Assembly: GCF_000734895.2 (NCBI RefSeq)
Contig: NZ_CP011382.1
Coordinates: forward strand, 3,822,700-3,886,699
Length of the DNA stretch: 64,000 bases
From: Calothrix sp. 336/3
GTDB lineage: Bacteria; Cyanobacteriota; Cyanobacteriia; Cyanobacteriales; Nostocaceae
Reading direction: 5' to 3'
Within the stretch, counting starts at the first letter, position 1; each line of letters begins with the position of its first letter. Of the stretch, positions 37,209-47,313 are shown piece after piece. The notes below the pieces were generated by a model. That model searched no databases and was not told the origin of the DNA. It was given only the letters and a program-made list of their open reading frames with translations. The position numbers and the translations under genes are program-made.

Positions 37209-38389
37209 AACACCTGGATTTGGGATATTGGATTCTATCTCATCTTCTACCGTCGCTACTTTTTATCCCATTTTTCCCACTAGATATGCCCGCCTAGGGA
37301 AAATTCCATCAAATTTGATTAACACTGTTGACAAACTTCAATTGTTTCGGATACAAATATTTGAAAAAATCTACCGACAGACATTGGTAATCAAGAGGAA
37401 AAAATGCTAACTTGATTCCATCTATAATTTGATGCCAAGATAGCCCAAGTTTACCGCCTCTAGGAAGTCGCAAAGTTAGCTACAAAATACTAATTCTGTG
37501 ATTGACACTGATACCTCTTATCTTGCAGTCAACCGAGGATAGTTAATTCTGATGGGGAAATATCAAAACCCTCCCAGATAAAGCCTATCTCAGACATCAT
37601 TTGGTTTTCCAAGTCTCTATCAGTCTAGCCAAAATCACAAAAATTTTGTACTTTTTGATACCGTTTTTCCTTTGCAAAAAAGTCCAACTTGTACAAATCT
37701 ATTTTTATTGTTGTTATAGGCTGTAGCTAGGAACTAATCCTAATGTTGATTATTCAGCTATTTATCAGGTATCTAAATTAAGCATTATCAATTGGTGACG
37801 TTTTAGGCTGTAATCAGTAACAGTCCGGAGACTCTAGCCTTTGAACTGTAGTAATAAATATACTGTGGTGATTTTTGCCAGAATAAAAGAGATTATCTGT
37901 AATAGATTTTCTCGTTAATAGTTATACTAATTTCCTGTAACTGTGATACAAATACATATCAGATAATTGCTGTCACTTCAAAATAACCTTGTCTTGAAGT
38001 CAGCGAGTAATTGCTATTGATAATTGGATGTGAGTCTATGGGGAAATAGTATTTTATCTGTACAGAAGATAATTACATGAAAACTTCATTATTTCCTAAT
38101 TAAAAAAGGGAATACCGATGGAGTTTTTAGTTTAATCTATAACATATAGTTGTCTGTGGGCATAAATTTCTTCTACCTAAAGTAGATTTACGGAATTGCC
38201 TATATTAATTTAGTTTTGAGTCAGTAGCTTAAAGTATATTTTATCGCTCACCTCTCTTATTTTTATCCCATTAAGCTTGATAGCAAGATTTCTGTTACTA
38301 GAAAATATTGCGCCTAAGGGTAAATAGATATAACTTTAAAGCAAGACTTAAATTTCATTTTATACATTGATTTCAAGGAAACATCAGGT
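37209..38389. other. 1.2-kb gene-empty AT-rich region
   Basis: No coding frame with protein-like composition and no rRNA/tRNA is recognised. Minor palindromes exist (for example ACAAAAATTTTGT near 37637). This is the longest empty stretch of the window, and an unrecognised non-coding RNA is possible. Confidence 0.4.
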
Positions 38390-38665
38390 ATGGCAAATCT
38401 AACTCCTAGTCATGCGACTAAACAAATCTTAGCTGGATATACTGGTATTATTTTTGGTGGTTTTGGTGTCCATAAATTTATCCTTGGTTATACAGTGGAA
38501 GCTGTAATAGTTTTGATAGTTTCTGTTGTTGGAGGCTATTTTACCTATGGCTTAACGCTACTCATTATGCAATTTGTAGGTTTAATTGAGGGGATGATTT
38601 ATTTAAATAAATCCCATGATGAGTTTGTCAATACCTATTTTGTCAATCGTCAAGGATGGTTTTAG
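38390..38665 (+). CDS. TM2-domain small membrane protein
   Basis: This 91-residue protein has two predicted helices and the TM2-domain pattern: GGFGVHKFILGY followed by GGYFTYGLTLLIMQFVGLIE. TM2 proteins are small membrane proteins of unclear role. It has a plausible ribosome site (AAGGAAA, about 38377) and stands alone. Confidence 0.8.
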   Translation: MANLTPSHATKQILAGYTGIIFGGFGVHKFILGYTVEAVIVLIVSVVGGYFTYGLTLLIMQFVGLIEGMIYLNKSHDEFVNTYFVNRQGWF

Positions 38666-39044
38666 GATAATTCTGAGGATTGCGAAAAAACGGAATTCCA
38701 GGAATTATCTATCTGAAAAATTATCCACTCAGGATAAAGCTAAATAGGAATATTTGAGCTTGTCATCGAGAAAAATATATATTTCCCATAGCTAGTACTA
38801 ATAGCTTCATTGCCTTTTTACTCTATAAATAAAATACCAGTCAGATAGGAGCATCAGTATATTTTATCCATACAAGAAATAATCTCAAAGATGCCATAAA
38901 TCATGACTATAAATCATTGCTGATGCGGGATGGCAAAGTCGTTTTTATCTGGGAAAATTTCTTTCTATATCAAATGAAAGATACTCTGCTGCATCATCTA
39001 ACTTGATTCCAAATCTCAAATTAACTCATGGTCGATATCCACAG
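38666..39044. other. Spacer
   Basis: No gene is supported. A frame ending near 38998 reads acceptably for about 55 codons but lacks a credible start. Confidence 0.35.
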
Positions 39045-39218
39045 ATGAAAAAATATCGTCTTGTCGCAATTTTTATCATTAGCTGCATCTATTTTCTCGG
39101 TGTGTCTGGCTTGGGTGTTAATGACTTTTACAAAGGTCAAATGGTACTTTTCCCTATCCAAATTAGTGCGGCTATTTATATGATGTATTTCCGTCGCTGG
39201 AATGTGAACCGCCTCTAG
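39045..39218 (+). CDS. Possible small two-helix membrane protein
   Basis: The 57-residue frame starts MKKYRLVAIFIISCIYFLGV and has two hydrophobic segments joined by NDFYKGQM, ending YFRRWNVNRL with positive charges. The membrane-protein pattern (Lys/Arg at both ends) argues for a real gene. The family is not recognised. A TTG at 39003 would lengthen it without benefit. Confidence 0.5.
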   Translation: MKKYRLVAIFIISCIYFLGVSGLGVNDFYKGQMVLFPIQISAAIYMMYFRRWNVNRL

Positions 39219-39445
39219 GAATCATAGTCAGGAGTGAAAATTCTGTTCGTTACAGGGGCTACAAATAAGGTGGAAAATTCCTGGGAAACCAGACTTTTCT
39301 CAACAGTGGGGGATCGGATGCTTGCTGTTCTTAATAAAAGTTAATAAGTAAGACTGCCGATCATAGTCACGAATTTCGCCTAACCTCAAAATAGAGGCGC
39401 TTTCTATGAGCCTGGAAATCCCGTAACGAATCTAGACAATCTCCC

Positions 39446-41854
39446 ATGGAACTTGTGTCGAAAACTAATCTTGCTTCAGAACCGACTCCAGATGTGGAAA
39501 AGCTCATTTTGGATGTGGGGGGAATGAAGTGTGCTGGATGCGTGAAAGCAGTGGAAAGACGGCTAACACAATTTCCGGAAGTCAAAAATGTCTGTGTAAA
39601 TCTCGCAACGGAAGTTGCGGTGGTGGAATTAGTTTCAGGTACTATACCCGCAGAGTTGCTGGCTGAAGAATTAACAAAAGTTGGATTTCCGACTCAGGCT
39701 AGAACTACGGATAGTCATGTAGCAGGTAGTACAAATCAGCTACAAGATGCAACGGAAAGGCAAAATCAGGAAATGCAGGTTGCCAAAAGACAATTAATTG
39801 TGGCGATCGCCCTCCTCACCCTCTCTATAATTGGGCATTTCGGCAGTTTTACCTATGCAATTTTCCCCGCTATCCATGGGATTTGGTTCCATTTTGCTCT
39901 TGCCACGGTAGCTTTATTATTTCCAGGGCGGGAAATTTTTCGGGATGGATGGCAAGGTGTACGCCACAATGCACCCAATATGAATACCCTTGTTGGGTTA
40001 GGAATGTTAACAGCTTACACCGCTAGTTTGGTGGCTCTAATATTTCCGAGCTTGGGTTGGGAATGTTTTTTTGATGAACCGGTGATGATGTTAGGTTTTA
40101 TTCTCTTGGGTAGAACTTTAGAAAAACAAGCTAGGGGCAAAGCTGCGTCAGCTTTTCGGCAATTACTCGCTCTCAAACCCCAGACAGCCAAATTAATCCC
40201 CAAATTAGGAGTCACATCTAGTGATGTGGTAGAAATTCCCGCAGAGCAGGTGCGGGTAGGAGAATGGCTACAAGTGTTACCAGGAGAGAAAATCCCCGTG
40301 GATGGTGCAGTAGTCGTGGGGCAAACCACCGTGGATGAATCGATGTTAACAGGGGAAGCCATACCTGTATTCAAACAGGTGGGTGATATCGTCACCGCAG
40401 GAACCATCAATCAGTCGGGGGCGATCGCCATGGAAGCGACACGTATCGGTAAGGATACTACCTTGGCGCAAATTGTCACCCTGGTGGAAACTGCCCAAAC
40501 TCGTAAAGCTCCTGTACAGAAGTTAGCAGATACCGTCGCCGGCTATTTTACCTATGGAGTGTTAACTGCTGCCCTGTTAACATTTGTATTTTGGTATTTT
40601 CTGGGCACTCATATTTGGCATGATTTACCCAGTTCTGGACAAATGTTCATGTCTCATCTGGGGCATGGAGAAAGCCATAGTCATATTTATCACACAGCTT
40701 CAGATAGTAATTCATCCCTGTTATTTAGCTTAAAATTAGCGATCGCTGTCATGGTGGTTGCCTGCCCCTGTGCCCTGGGATTAGCTACACCCACGGCAAT
40801 TCTTGTCGGTACGGCAATGAGTGCAGAACAGGGTTTATTAATTAAGGGTGGTGATGTTCTGGAAAAAGTTCATCAATTAAATACGGTGATTTTTGATAAA
40901 ACAGGCACTCTCACTACTGGTAATCCTACAGTCACAGACTGCCTTACCTGGGGCGACACAGACAAAGAAAGCTTAATTGCTTGGGCAGCAGCAGTCGAAA
41001 GGGGTACTTGTCACCCGATTGCTAATGCCATTCAGCAAGCCGCCCTAGAGGCAAAAATCACCATTCCCCCAGCCCAGGATTTTATCACAGAACCGGGTTT
41101 AGGCGTTTCCGGAGTCATTGATGGACAGATGATTGTCATTGGGAATTGGCAATGGTTGCAGTGGCACGGAGTGACAATTCCCGGAGAATTTCAGCAGCAA
41201 GCACAGGAATTAATTGCCCAGGGAAAAACCGTTGTTGCTTTGGCAGTCGAAACTGACATCGTTGGCTGTATTGCCGTGCAAGATACTCTCAGAACAGATG
41301 CCAAATCCACCATCTCAGAATTACAAGCCATGGGTTTGCGGGTAATGTTACTCAGTGGCGATACTAAATTTGCAGCAGAGGCGATCGCCAAGCAATTGGG
41401 ACTCTCACCTACCGATGTCATGGCAGAAGTACCCCCCAGCAAAAAAGCTGCAATTATTCAAACTCTGCAATCAGAAACTCCAGTATCAATTGTGGCGATG
41501 GTTGGAGATGGAATTAATGATGCCCCAGCCCTTTCTCAGGCTGATGTTGGTATTGCTTTGCAGGCAGGTACTGATGTAGCTATGGAGACAGCCGACATCG
41601 TATTAATGCGGAATCGGTTAAAAGATGTAGTCACATCAATCAGATTTAGTCGGGCAACCTTCGGGAAAATTCGCCAAAACTTATTTTGGGCTTTTGCCTA
41701 TAATACATTAGGAATTCCCTTGGCAGCTGGTGTTTTATTACCTAGTTTTGGGTTCGTACTTACCCCTACAGGAGCAGCTGCACTCATGGCTTTTAGTTCA
41801 GTGAGTGTTGTCACTAATTCAGTCTTACTCAGGTGGTTAGTGAGCAAGTCTTAA
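39446..41854 (+). CDS. ctaA: Copper-type P1B ATPase, CtaA-like
   Basis: This 802-residue heavy-metal pump uses ATP to move Cu(I). The N-terminal HMA domain carries GMKCAGC (Cys29, Cys32). The membrane metal site is CPC at 440-442, the phosphorylation site DKTGT at 484-488 and the hinge GDGIND at 687-692. The N-terminal motif GMKCAGC followed by VKAVERR is that of CtaA rather than PacS, suggesting the plasma-membrane copper transporter of the thylakoid copper pathway to plastocyanin. A His-rich extracytoplasmic loop (about 402-416, [15 protein letters not shown]) lies before the CPC helix. It is monocistronic in appearance. Confidence 0.9.
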   Translation: MELVSKTNLASEPTPDVEKLILDVGGMKCAGCVKAVERRLTQFPEVKNVCVNLATEVAVVELVSGTIPAELLAEELTKVGFPTQARTTDSHVAGSTNQLQDATERQNQEMQVAKRQLIVAIALLTLSIIGHFGSFTYAIFPAIHGIWFHFALATVALLFPGREIFRDGWQGVRHNAPNMNTLVGLGMLTAYTASLVALIFPSLGWECFFDEPVMMLGFILLGRTLEKQARGKAASAFRQLLALKPQTAKLIPKLGVTSSDVVEIPAEQVRVGEWLQVLPGEKIPVDGAVVVGQTTVDESMLTGEAIPVFKQVGDIVTAGTINQSGAIAMEATRIGKDTTLAQIVTLVETAQTRKAPVQKLADTVAGYFTYGVLTAALLTFVFWYFLGTHIWHDLPSSGQMFMSHLGHGESHSHIYHTASDSNSSLLFSLKLAIAVMVVACPCALGLATPTAILVGTAMSAEQGLLIKGGDVLEKVHQLNTVIFDKTGTLTTGNPTVTDCLTWGDTDKESLIAWAAAVERGTCHPIANAIQQAALEAKITIPPAQDFITEPGLGVSGVIDGQMIVIGNWQWLQWHGVTIPGEFQQQAQELIAQGKTVVALAVETDIVGCIAVQDTLRTDAKSTISELQAMGLRVMLLSGDTKFAAEAIAKQLGLSPTDVMAEVPPSKKAAIIQTLQSETPVSIVAMVGDGINDAPALSQADVGIALQAGTDVAMETADIVLMRNRLKDVVTSIRFSRATFGKIRQNLFWAFAYNTLGIPLAAGVLLPSFGFVLTPTGAAALMAFSSVSVVTNSVLLRWLVSKS

Positions 41855-42008
41855 GGGTAAAGTGTAGAAGTATAGCAAAATATAGGGGACAAGGAACAGT
41901 TATTGGTTTTTCCGGGTAACTATTTTGATGTCATCATCTACCTTGCTATCACAACCAAAACTTCGGTAAATATATAGTTCCAGCGATTGTAGTAGCTAAG
42001 ATTTTTCA

Positions 42009-42440
42009 ATGGCAGTAGCAGCAACGAATGAAAACCATATTCTCATTGTCGAAGATGATCAAGGGCGAAAGGAAATTCCCCTAGATCGTCCTGTGTATTC
42101 TATCGGGCGCGATCGCGATTGTGATATTCGCTTAGTATCGCATTTTGTTTCCCGCCGCCATGCCACCTTGGTTAGACTACCAAGAGATCACAGCAGTTTT
42201 TATTACCGGATTGTCGATGGTGACGCTAAAGGGAAGGTGAGTTCTAACGGTTTAGTGATCAATGGTCGCAGAATGCCGGCTCATGATCTTAAGAATGAGG
42301 ACGAAATTATTTTTGGTCCCCAAGTCCGTGCTATTTACTATTTACTCCAGGGAGAAACCGTACCACCTGGACAAACTGATATGAGTGAGTATGATATTAC
42401 CCTAATAAATCCGGGAATGAATGAAAATGAAGAAGACTAG
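42009..42440 (+). CDS. FHA-domain protein
   Basis: This 143-residue protein is almost entirely an FHA phosphothreonine-binding domain: YSIGRDRDCDIRL, SHFVSRRHATLVRL and SSNGLVINGRRM hold the conserved Gly-Arg, Ser-Arg-Arg-His and Asn residues. The C-terminus is acidic and ends YDITLINPGMNENEED. It is a likely reader of Ser/Thr kinase signals such as those from kinases like the one at 5.8-7.6 kb. No direct partner is adjacent. Confidence 0.9.
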   Translation: MAVAATNENHILIVEDDQGRKEIPLDRPVYSIGRDRDCDIRLVSHFVSRRHATLVRLPRDHSSFYYRIVDGDAKGKVSSNGLVINGRRMPAHDLKNEDEIIFGPQVRAIYYLLQGETVPPGQTDMSEYDITLINPGMNENEED

Positions 42441-42601
42441 CACCGCGAGGTTGAATTATCAATAATTCCTCATATTAGGGGAAGGGTGAAACTCATCCAT
42501 CAGGGGGCAAAAAATTGCCAGTGAATACAGAGCAAGCTTTTCAGGGATGGAAATAATAGATGTTTTTTCCCATCGCTATGTATGAGCTAAAGTCCTGAAA
42601 G

Positions 42602-42636
42602 CAAAATTCTCCTGATTTCTAGTCGGGAGAATTTTG
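42602..42636. terminator. Bidirectional terminator-like hairpin
   Basis: A perfect 11-bp stem (CAAAATTCTCC at 42602-42612 with GGAGAATTTTG at 42626-42636) has a 13-base loop. A/T runs lie within both arms. It lies between the convergent FHA gene and the next minus-strand gene. Confidence 0.7.
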
Positions 42637-42680
42637 GGTAAAAATTAGCTAAATTGTCGCGGAGTAGTTTTGAGAGAGTC

Positions 42681-43028
42681 TCAACCAGCTAAACTCTCAA
42701 TCAGATTCCAATAACGACTATTTTCTATTTGTTCTCGAACTAATTCAAATAATTGCCGACAATGGTTATCTCGTTGCAGGGGTAATTCTTCATTCTTAAT
42801 CACGATCGCCATCCGGGTTTCTGTATCTGTGGCTGTGCTACTCTCAATTAATGCCTCCACTGTCACCAATTTAGAGAAAGTCACACTACCAGGAATTTCC
42901 CGTGCCATGATGTAATCGCGGCTGTAATATTGCACATCCAAACCACAGTCTTGTAACAGTCCTACCAGTAACGGCTGGAGTTCTTCTATGGTAATCGAAA
43001 GAACAAATGAACAGGTATATCGAGCCAT
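42681..43028 (-). CDS. Small conserved-looking hypothetical protein
   Basis: This 115-residue soluble protein is read from the ATG at 43028 (MARYTCSFVLSITIEELQPL). It has a ferredoxin-like alpha/beta look: SRDYIMAREIPGSVTFSK, VEALIESSTATDTETRMAIV, and a helical tail. The frame is open up to 43310, but the extra N-terminal part is Cys/Trp-rich and overlaps the divergent thyD-like gene, so it is not used. I cannot name a family. Confidence 0.65.
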   Translation of the reverse strand: MARYTCSFVLSITIEELQPLLVGLLQDCGLDVQYYSRDYIMAREIPGSVTFSKLVTVEALIESSTATDTETRMAIVIKNEELPLQRDNHCRQLFELVREQIENSRYWNLIESLAG

Positions 43029-43308
43029 GATAGCCCCACGCCTTGGAACAATAAGTAACATGGTGATAGGCATAGGAGACGGGCTGGATATCAAGCCATA
43101 GTCGCCCCATACCTTGCAACACTCTGTCCATCCTATAATACACAACCGAGTGCAAGATAAGAGCTTTACAAAATCAATAAAAAACTCTACCCATGAATCG
43201 GTGAAGTTGCCGGTAATAGGTGATGAATGATGGGGAAAGGTGATAATTACCCTATCTCCTGTACCCTCCCACCTAGTACAATAGGCTGTGGCTGATGCGC
43301 GGAAAAAC

Positions 43309-44229
43309 ATGAAAGTAGCAATTAGTGGAGCAACAGGATTTGTCGGTAGTCGTTTAGTGGAACGACTTCACAAGGAAGGTATGGGCGTGGTAGTTTTGAC
43401 TCGGAATACTGCCCATGCTCGTAAGGTGTTTCCGACTGAGGCTTTTGGCAATGTGGAGTTAGTTGCCTATACTCCCACCGAATCGGGGATATGGCAAGAG
43501 GCGATCGCCGGATGTGATGCGGTTGTTAACTTGACTGGTGAACCCATCGGTGAAGGACGTTGGACGACTGAACGTAAGCAGGAAATCATTAATAGTCGCC
43601 AATTAACCACCCAAAAGATTGTGGAAGCCATAGGCAAAGCCAATCCTCGACCCCAGGTTTTAATTAATACTTCTGCTATTGGTTACTACGGTACTAGTGA
43701 GACTGCCACCTTTGATGAGAATAGCGCTGCGGGCAATGATTTCCTCGCCGAAGTCTGTCAAACTTGGGAAAGGGAAGCTAGCAAGGTGACTGATGCTGGT
43801 GTGCGATTAGTGGTGCTGCGTTTTGGGATTGTTTTGGGTTTAGGTGGTGCTTTGGGTAAAATGATTACCCCCTTTAAATTATTTGCCGGTGGTCCCTTGG
43901 GTACCGGTAAGCAGTGGTTTTCCTGGATTCATCTAGATGATGTGGTGAATTTGATTATTCAGGCGATCGCCAATCCCCAAATGTCTGGAGTATATAATGC
44001 AACAGCTCCTAACCCGGTACGGATGAACGAACTGTGCAACACCATGGGAAAAGTGATGAATCGTCCCTCCTGGCTCCCGGTTCCTGCCCTGGCTTTAGAA
44101 GCAATGCTGGGGGATGGAGCGATTATTGTTTTGGAAGGGCAACAAGTTTTACCAAAAAGAACTCTCGAAAGTGGTTTTAAATTTAAGTATCCAAATTTAC
44201 AACCTGCCCTTGCCGATATTTTAAAGTGA
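43309..44229 (+). CDS. thyD: TIGR01777-family epimerase-like protein (ThyD-like)
   Basis: This 306-residue short-chain dehydrogenase/epimerase-fold protein has an N-terminal Rossmann motif (ISGATGFVGSRLVERL), VVNLTGEPIGEGRWT and the YYGTSE region. The C-terminal DUF1731 piece is RTLESGFKFKYPNLQPALADIL. In cyanobacteria such proteins have been described as the thylakoid-associated ThyD, affecting cell division and high-light acclimation. The symbol is given on family resemblance. The ATG at 43309 follows GGAAAAAC; the upstream GTG at 43288 is not needed. Confidence 0.75.
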   Translation: MKVAISGATGFVGSRLVERLHKEGMGVVVLTRNTAHARKVFPTEAFGNVELVAYTPTESGIWQEAIAGCDAVVNLTGEPIGEGRWTTERKQEIINSRQLTTQKIVEAIGKANPRPQVLINTSAIGYYGTSETATFDENSAAGNDFLAEVCQTWEREASKVTDAGVRLVVLRFGIVLGLGGALGKMITPFKLFAGGPLGTGKQWFSWIHLDDVVNLIIQAIANPQMSGVYNATAPNPVRMNELCNTMGKVMNRPSWLPVPALALEAMLGDGAIIVLEGQQVLPKRTLESGFKFKYPNLQPALADILK

Positions 44230-44239
44230 GGTCAGTTAA

Positions 44240-45319
44240 CTAAGCTGGATGGTAGTAAAAGGCTACTCCCAAAATCATGTAGGTAGCAATTAACAGGATA
44301 CCGTCCAGCCAATTGGAACGTCCGCCAAAACTGATTAAATTGGCAACAGTGACGGCGATCGCGATGGCAATTACTTCAAAGGGATTAAAGTTGAGGGTGA
44401 TGGGTTGTCCGATAAATTGACCAACTAGTACTAAGATTGGGGCAACAAAGGAAGCGACTAATAAACTATCACCAGTTACAGAAGATACAGCCAAGTCCAT
44501 TTTATTTTTCATGGAAAGGCGAATTACGGTGACATATCCCGCAACATCACTGAGTAAGGGGATGAGAATGACACCAGTAAACAGAGGTGTTAATCCTAAC
44601 CTAGTAGTTTCTGGTTCAATTACACTCACAAATAAATCAGAGAGAATGGCGATCGCTACCGTAGAAACTAGCAAGACAGTAATCCATAACCAGAGTGTGG
44701 TTGATGATTTCGTAGTTTCTCCGTCTTCCTCTGCATCACTCAATCCCACCTCGTACAAATAGCTGTGAGTACCGAGGGAAAATACTAAAGTCAATCCGTA
44801 AACAGCAATCAGAATTGTTGAGACAATTACAGAGATATCTCGAATTGCAATCTCATCAACAATATTTGATGTTGCAATCACAGTGGTAGGTAAACCGAGG
44901 GCGATCGCAGCTAAAGTCATAAAGGAACCATTTACCCTCGCAACAATGGGTTTAAAAGTCTGTTCCTTGTAGCGTAAACCACCCGTAAACATTCCCAAAC
45001 CAAGGAGCAGTAGTAAAGCACCTAATACACTTCCGGTAATACTTGCTTCCACAATATCCACCAAACCCTGACGGAGTGCAGTCAGAGCGATAATTAATTC
45101 CGTTGCATTGGCAAATAATGCAGTCACCAAACCCCCAACTACCGCACCTGTAAAAACTGCGACTTTCTCGACTGCGGTACTTAACCAGATGGAAACAGGA
45201 ATGATGGCGATCGCAGAGGTGATGAAAATTGCGGTATCACCCCAGTGAAGATAATCAGCAGCGATCGCAAGGGGAACGAAAGGTAAGAGAATAAACGGAA
45301 TTAGTTTTTGATATTTCAT
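44240..45319 (-). CDS. cax: Calcium/proton exchanger (CaCA family)
   Basis: This 359-residue membrane antiporter has about 11 helices. It carries the two alpha-repeat motifs of CAX exchangers: GLVTALFANATELIIALTAL and ILIPLLSDVAGYVTVIRLS. The second repeat here has LSDVAGY where many exchangers have GNAAEH, a noticeable deviation. It extrudes Ca2+ using the proton gradient. The start ATG at 45319 overlaps the stop of the upstream DUF2358 gene (TAATG), so translation is coupled. The frame opens further upstream at 45370 but overlaps more deeply. Confidence 0.85.
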   Translation of the reverse strand: MKYQKLIPFILLPFVPLAIAADYLHWGDTAIFITSAIAIIPVSIWLSTAVEKVAVFTGAVVGGLVTALFANATELIIALTALRQGLVDIVEASITGSVLGALLLLLGLGMFTGGLRYKEQTFKPIVARVNGSFMTLAAIALGLPTTVIATSNIVDEIAIRDISVIVSTILIAVYGLTLVFSLGTHSYLYEVGLSDAEEDGETTKSSTTLWLWITVLLVSTVAIAILSDLFVSVIEPETTRLGLTPLFTGVILIPLLSDVAGYVTVIRLSMKNKMDLAVSSVTGDSLLVASFVAPILVLVGQFIGQPITLNFNPFEVIAIAIAVTVANLISFGGRSNWLDGILLIATYMILGVAFYYHPA

Positions 45320-45735
45320 TATCTTTGGGGAAAAAATTGCCGCAAAATCTCTCCGGGTTGACGATCCCAAGTATCAATATGCTCGTATATTAAACCATCT
45401 ATATTCAGCTTATAGGTGGAATATCCTTCAAAATAAATATTTGCTTCCCAAGGAACCCGTAATTTTCCCCTAACAGTCCACTCTGCTAGAATGGTGTTTT
45501 CCTCAGATTGAGTCACACGATGTAAGTCAAAAAATATCTGAGTAAAAAACAACTTGCCATGGAAACGCAAAGTCCAAAATATAATTCTATAACTGAATTT
45601 GCCCCGAAACTTATTTACTGGGTCACGAAAAGAAATATCTGGAGAGTAAATATCATAGGAAATATCCTGGGTAAATAAATTTGGCAACTCTTCTTGAAGT
45701 ACTTCGATGATTTTTGAGATTCCCTGAACTTTCAC
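45319..45735 (-). CDS. DUF2358-family protein
   Basis: This 138-residue soluble protein has an NTF2-like fold look and the DUF2358 pattern: YDIYSPDISFRDPVNKFRG, then LRVPWEANIYFEGYSTYKLN and IYEHIDTWDRQPGEILRQFF. The family is common in cyanobacteria and chloroplasts and has no firm function. It is the first gene of a two-gene operon with the Ca2+/H+ exchanger, overlapping by one base. Confidence 0.8.
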   Translation of the reverse strand: MKVQGISKIIEVLQEELPNLFTQDISYDIYSPDISFRDPVNKFRGKFSYRIIFWTLRFHGKLFFTQIFFDLHRVTQSEENTILAEWTVRGKLRVPWEANIYFEGYSTYKLNIDGLIYEHIDTWDRQPGEILRQFFPQR

Positions 45736-46040
45736 ACAACCTCCTTATACAAATTCGTAATTCTTCAAAAATACTGTTTTTACAAGACTTTCTATAGTGA
45801 TACCAAGTTGCGCTCAAAACATAGTACCCTGTCATTGCAACTTTAGCGGAGCGTCAGGAAGCAATCTCACCAAGTTTAAACTCATACGACAGAAGGCAAT
45901 TTGGTATGAACAAGTCAAATAAACTCTGTGAAATAGCATCAAATTCTGATTCGACTATTCAACCATATCTGTATTTAACAAAAAATCACCCCAGATTTAT
46001 ACTCCAAGGTGATAAATAAACAATATTTTTGTAAAAATCA
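45736..46040. other. Spacer
   Basis: About 305 AT-rich bases contain no gene or repeat that I can recognise. It should include the promoter of the DUF2358-cax operon. Confidence 0.4.
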
Positions 46041-46697
46041 TTAACGTAGTCGAAAAACTTTGAGTATGTTCTGATAACCAGCCTTAGCAACCTCTTCATT
46101 ATCTCGTCTCTCTTGACTATTCATCTCTTCAGGAGAAACCATGCGAATTTTACCACCATTATTCCCAGAATAATCTGGATAAAACATGACTTGAACTTTT
46201 CCATCTTCTCCAAAGAAAATCAATTCATCGGAATGAAACCTCCGGAATGCTTTGACTTGTCCATTCTCAAACCAATATCCGATGCCGTCACCTAATTCTA
46301 GTAAAGCTTCTGAAGCTGTGACTAGTTTACCATTATGAGTACAAATACTATAGCTGATATTTCGGTGAACTTGCTTTTTTTCCTGACATCCTTGGGCTTT
46401 TTTCTCTAATGATTGGATAGCTGATTTATAAAAACTTTCATCTGTCGCTGGTTCAATCTCTGCTGCTCCTTTCTCCGACTGATTGGCAACAATTGCCTTG
46501 AATTTATCCCTATAATTGACAGAGTTGATTATTTGACATTTTACTGATTCATTTCCCCGGCTACAATTATCAAAATTGAGATGCTTTTCTTGTGAAATAT
46601 CCTGATAATTGATGGCATAGGATGCACTCGATTGCCATTGATAACAAGTTAACAACGGAGCTAGTGCAACCATGATTGTGAGTGATACTTTTTTCAT
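46041..46697 (-). CDS. Exported protein of unknown function
   Basis: This 218-residue protein has a signal peptide (MKKVSLTIMVALAPLLTC, then QWQSSASYA before a likely cleavage). The mature part has three or four Cys residues, and its C-terminal half reads as short beta-hairpin units (GDGIGYWFENGQVKAFRRF, EDGKVQVMFYPDYSG) similar to MORN-like or toxin_YwqK-like antitoxin repeats. No catalytic motif is visible. It stands alone. Confidence 0.65.
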   Translation of the reverse strand: MKKVSLTIMVALAPLLTCYQWQSSASYAINYQDISQEKHLNFDNCSRGNESVKCQIINSVNYRDKFKAIVANQSEKGAAEIEPATDESFYKSAIQSLEKKAQGCQEKKQVHRNISYSICTHNGKLVTASEALLELGDGIGYWFENGQVKAFRRFHSDELIFFGEDGKVQVMFYPDYSGNNGGKIRMVSPEEMNSQERRDNEEVAKAGYQNILKVFRLR

Positions 46698-46864
46698 CGT
46701 GACAAATTAAAGCTTAATAAAAAATGATTTCTATGCGTTGGTGATAAATTTCGCACAATCATCCAAATTTAAGCTTTTTTTGAACAACGAGGTGGGGAAA
46801 AATACGTAAACCGGGGATACTTCACAGAAACTGCACAGTTATCCCATAGATTCCGAAAGTAAAA

Positions 46865-46975
46865 TCAATTCTTCAATCTCAAGATTCCCATGACAATTAC
46901 AGCTAGGCGATCGCCATTGGGAAATTCTTCCGGATATTGCCAATCATACCAAGGATAAAGAAATGGTAGATGCAC
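46865..46975 (-). pseudogene. C-terminal fragment of an unrecognised protein
   Basis: A 36-residue minus-strand frame reads VHLPFLYPWYDWQYPEEF then PNGDRLAVIVMGILRLKN and stops. Its Trp/Tyr/Pro-rich composition is unlike random AT-rich DNA. A TGA stop just upstream falls in the palindromic repeat, as if that repeat had cut off the rest of the gene. Family unknown. Confidence 0.35.
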
Positions 46976-46984
46976 CCGAGTTTG

Positions 46985-47012
46985 TAGCCTTCAGCCTTTG
47001 GCTGGGGGTTTT
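46985..47012. repeat. Palindromic repeat CAGCC-TTT-GGCTG
   Basis: TAGCCTTCAGCCTTTGGCTG is followed by GGGGTTTTATT; CAGCC (46992-46996) pairs with GGCTG (47000-47004). The form resembles small palindromic repeats and IS200/IS605 ends in cyanobacteria, and could also act as a plus-strand terminator. Confidence 0.4.
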
Positions 47013-47313
47013 ATTCTATCATCTTTCCGGACTTTTGATGCTCTACACTCAGAAGTAAGTCGCTGGAAATAAACCTAATATCATGTCCGGTTGAATACTT
47101 ATAATTAAGGCAGCAGGGGAAAAGAAAATTTTCCGATGCCTGATACACAAGTTATTCTGCGAACATGATATCACTATGTAACAGAATGTAAAATCAGCAA
47201 AACTCTTGCAAATGCGCCACTTTGCTGCACTCTGCGAAGGCAATCACATAGTTATAAATTTTCGCAACCACCTACTCCTGTGGGAGATTTATGCCAATTT
47301 TATATCGCTGGGC

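Larger units (their letters stand above)
46698..47313. other. Spacer with a gene remnant and a palindromic repeat
   Basis: The spacer holds a short protein-like fragment on the minus strand (46865-46975) cut by a palindromic repeat (46985-47012). The remainder is featureless. Confidence 0.4.

Noticed and set aside
38810..38998. Protein-like frame before the small membrane protein
   Set aside because: It lacks a start codon for most of its length and matches no family I know; chance is the simplest explanation.
42681..43310. Full 209-codon reading of the minus frame
   Set aside because: The first 94 codons overlap the divergent thyD-like start and have unlikely composition; the gene starts well at 43028.
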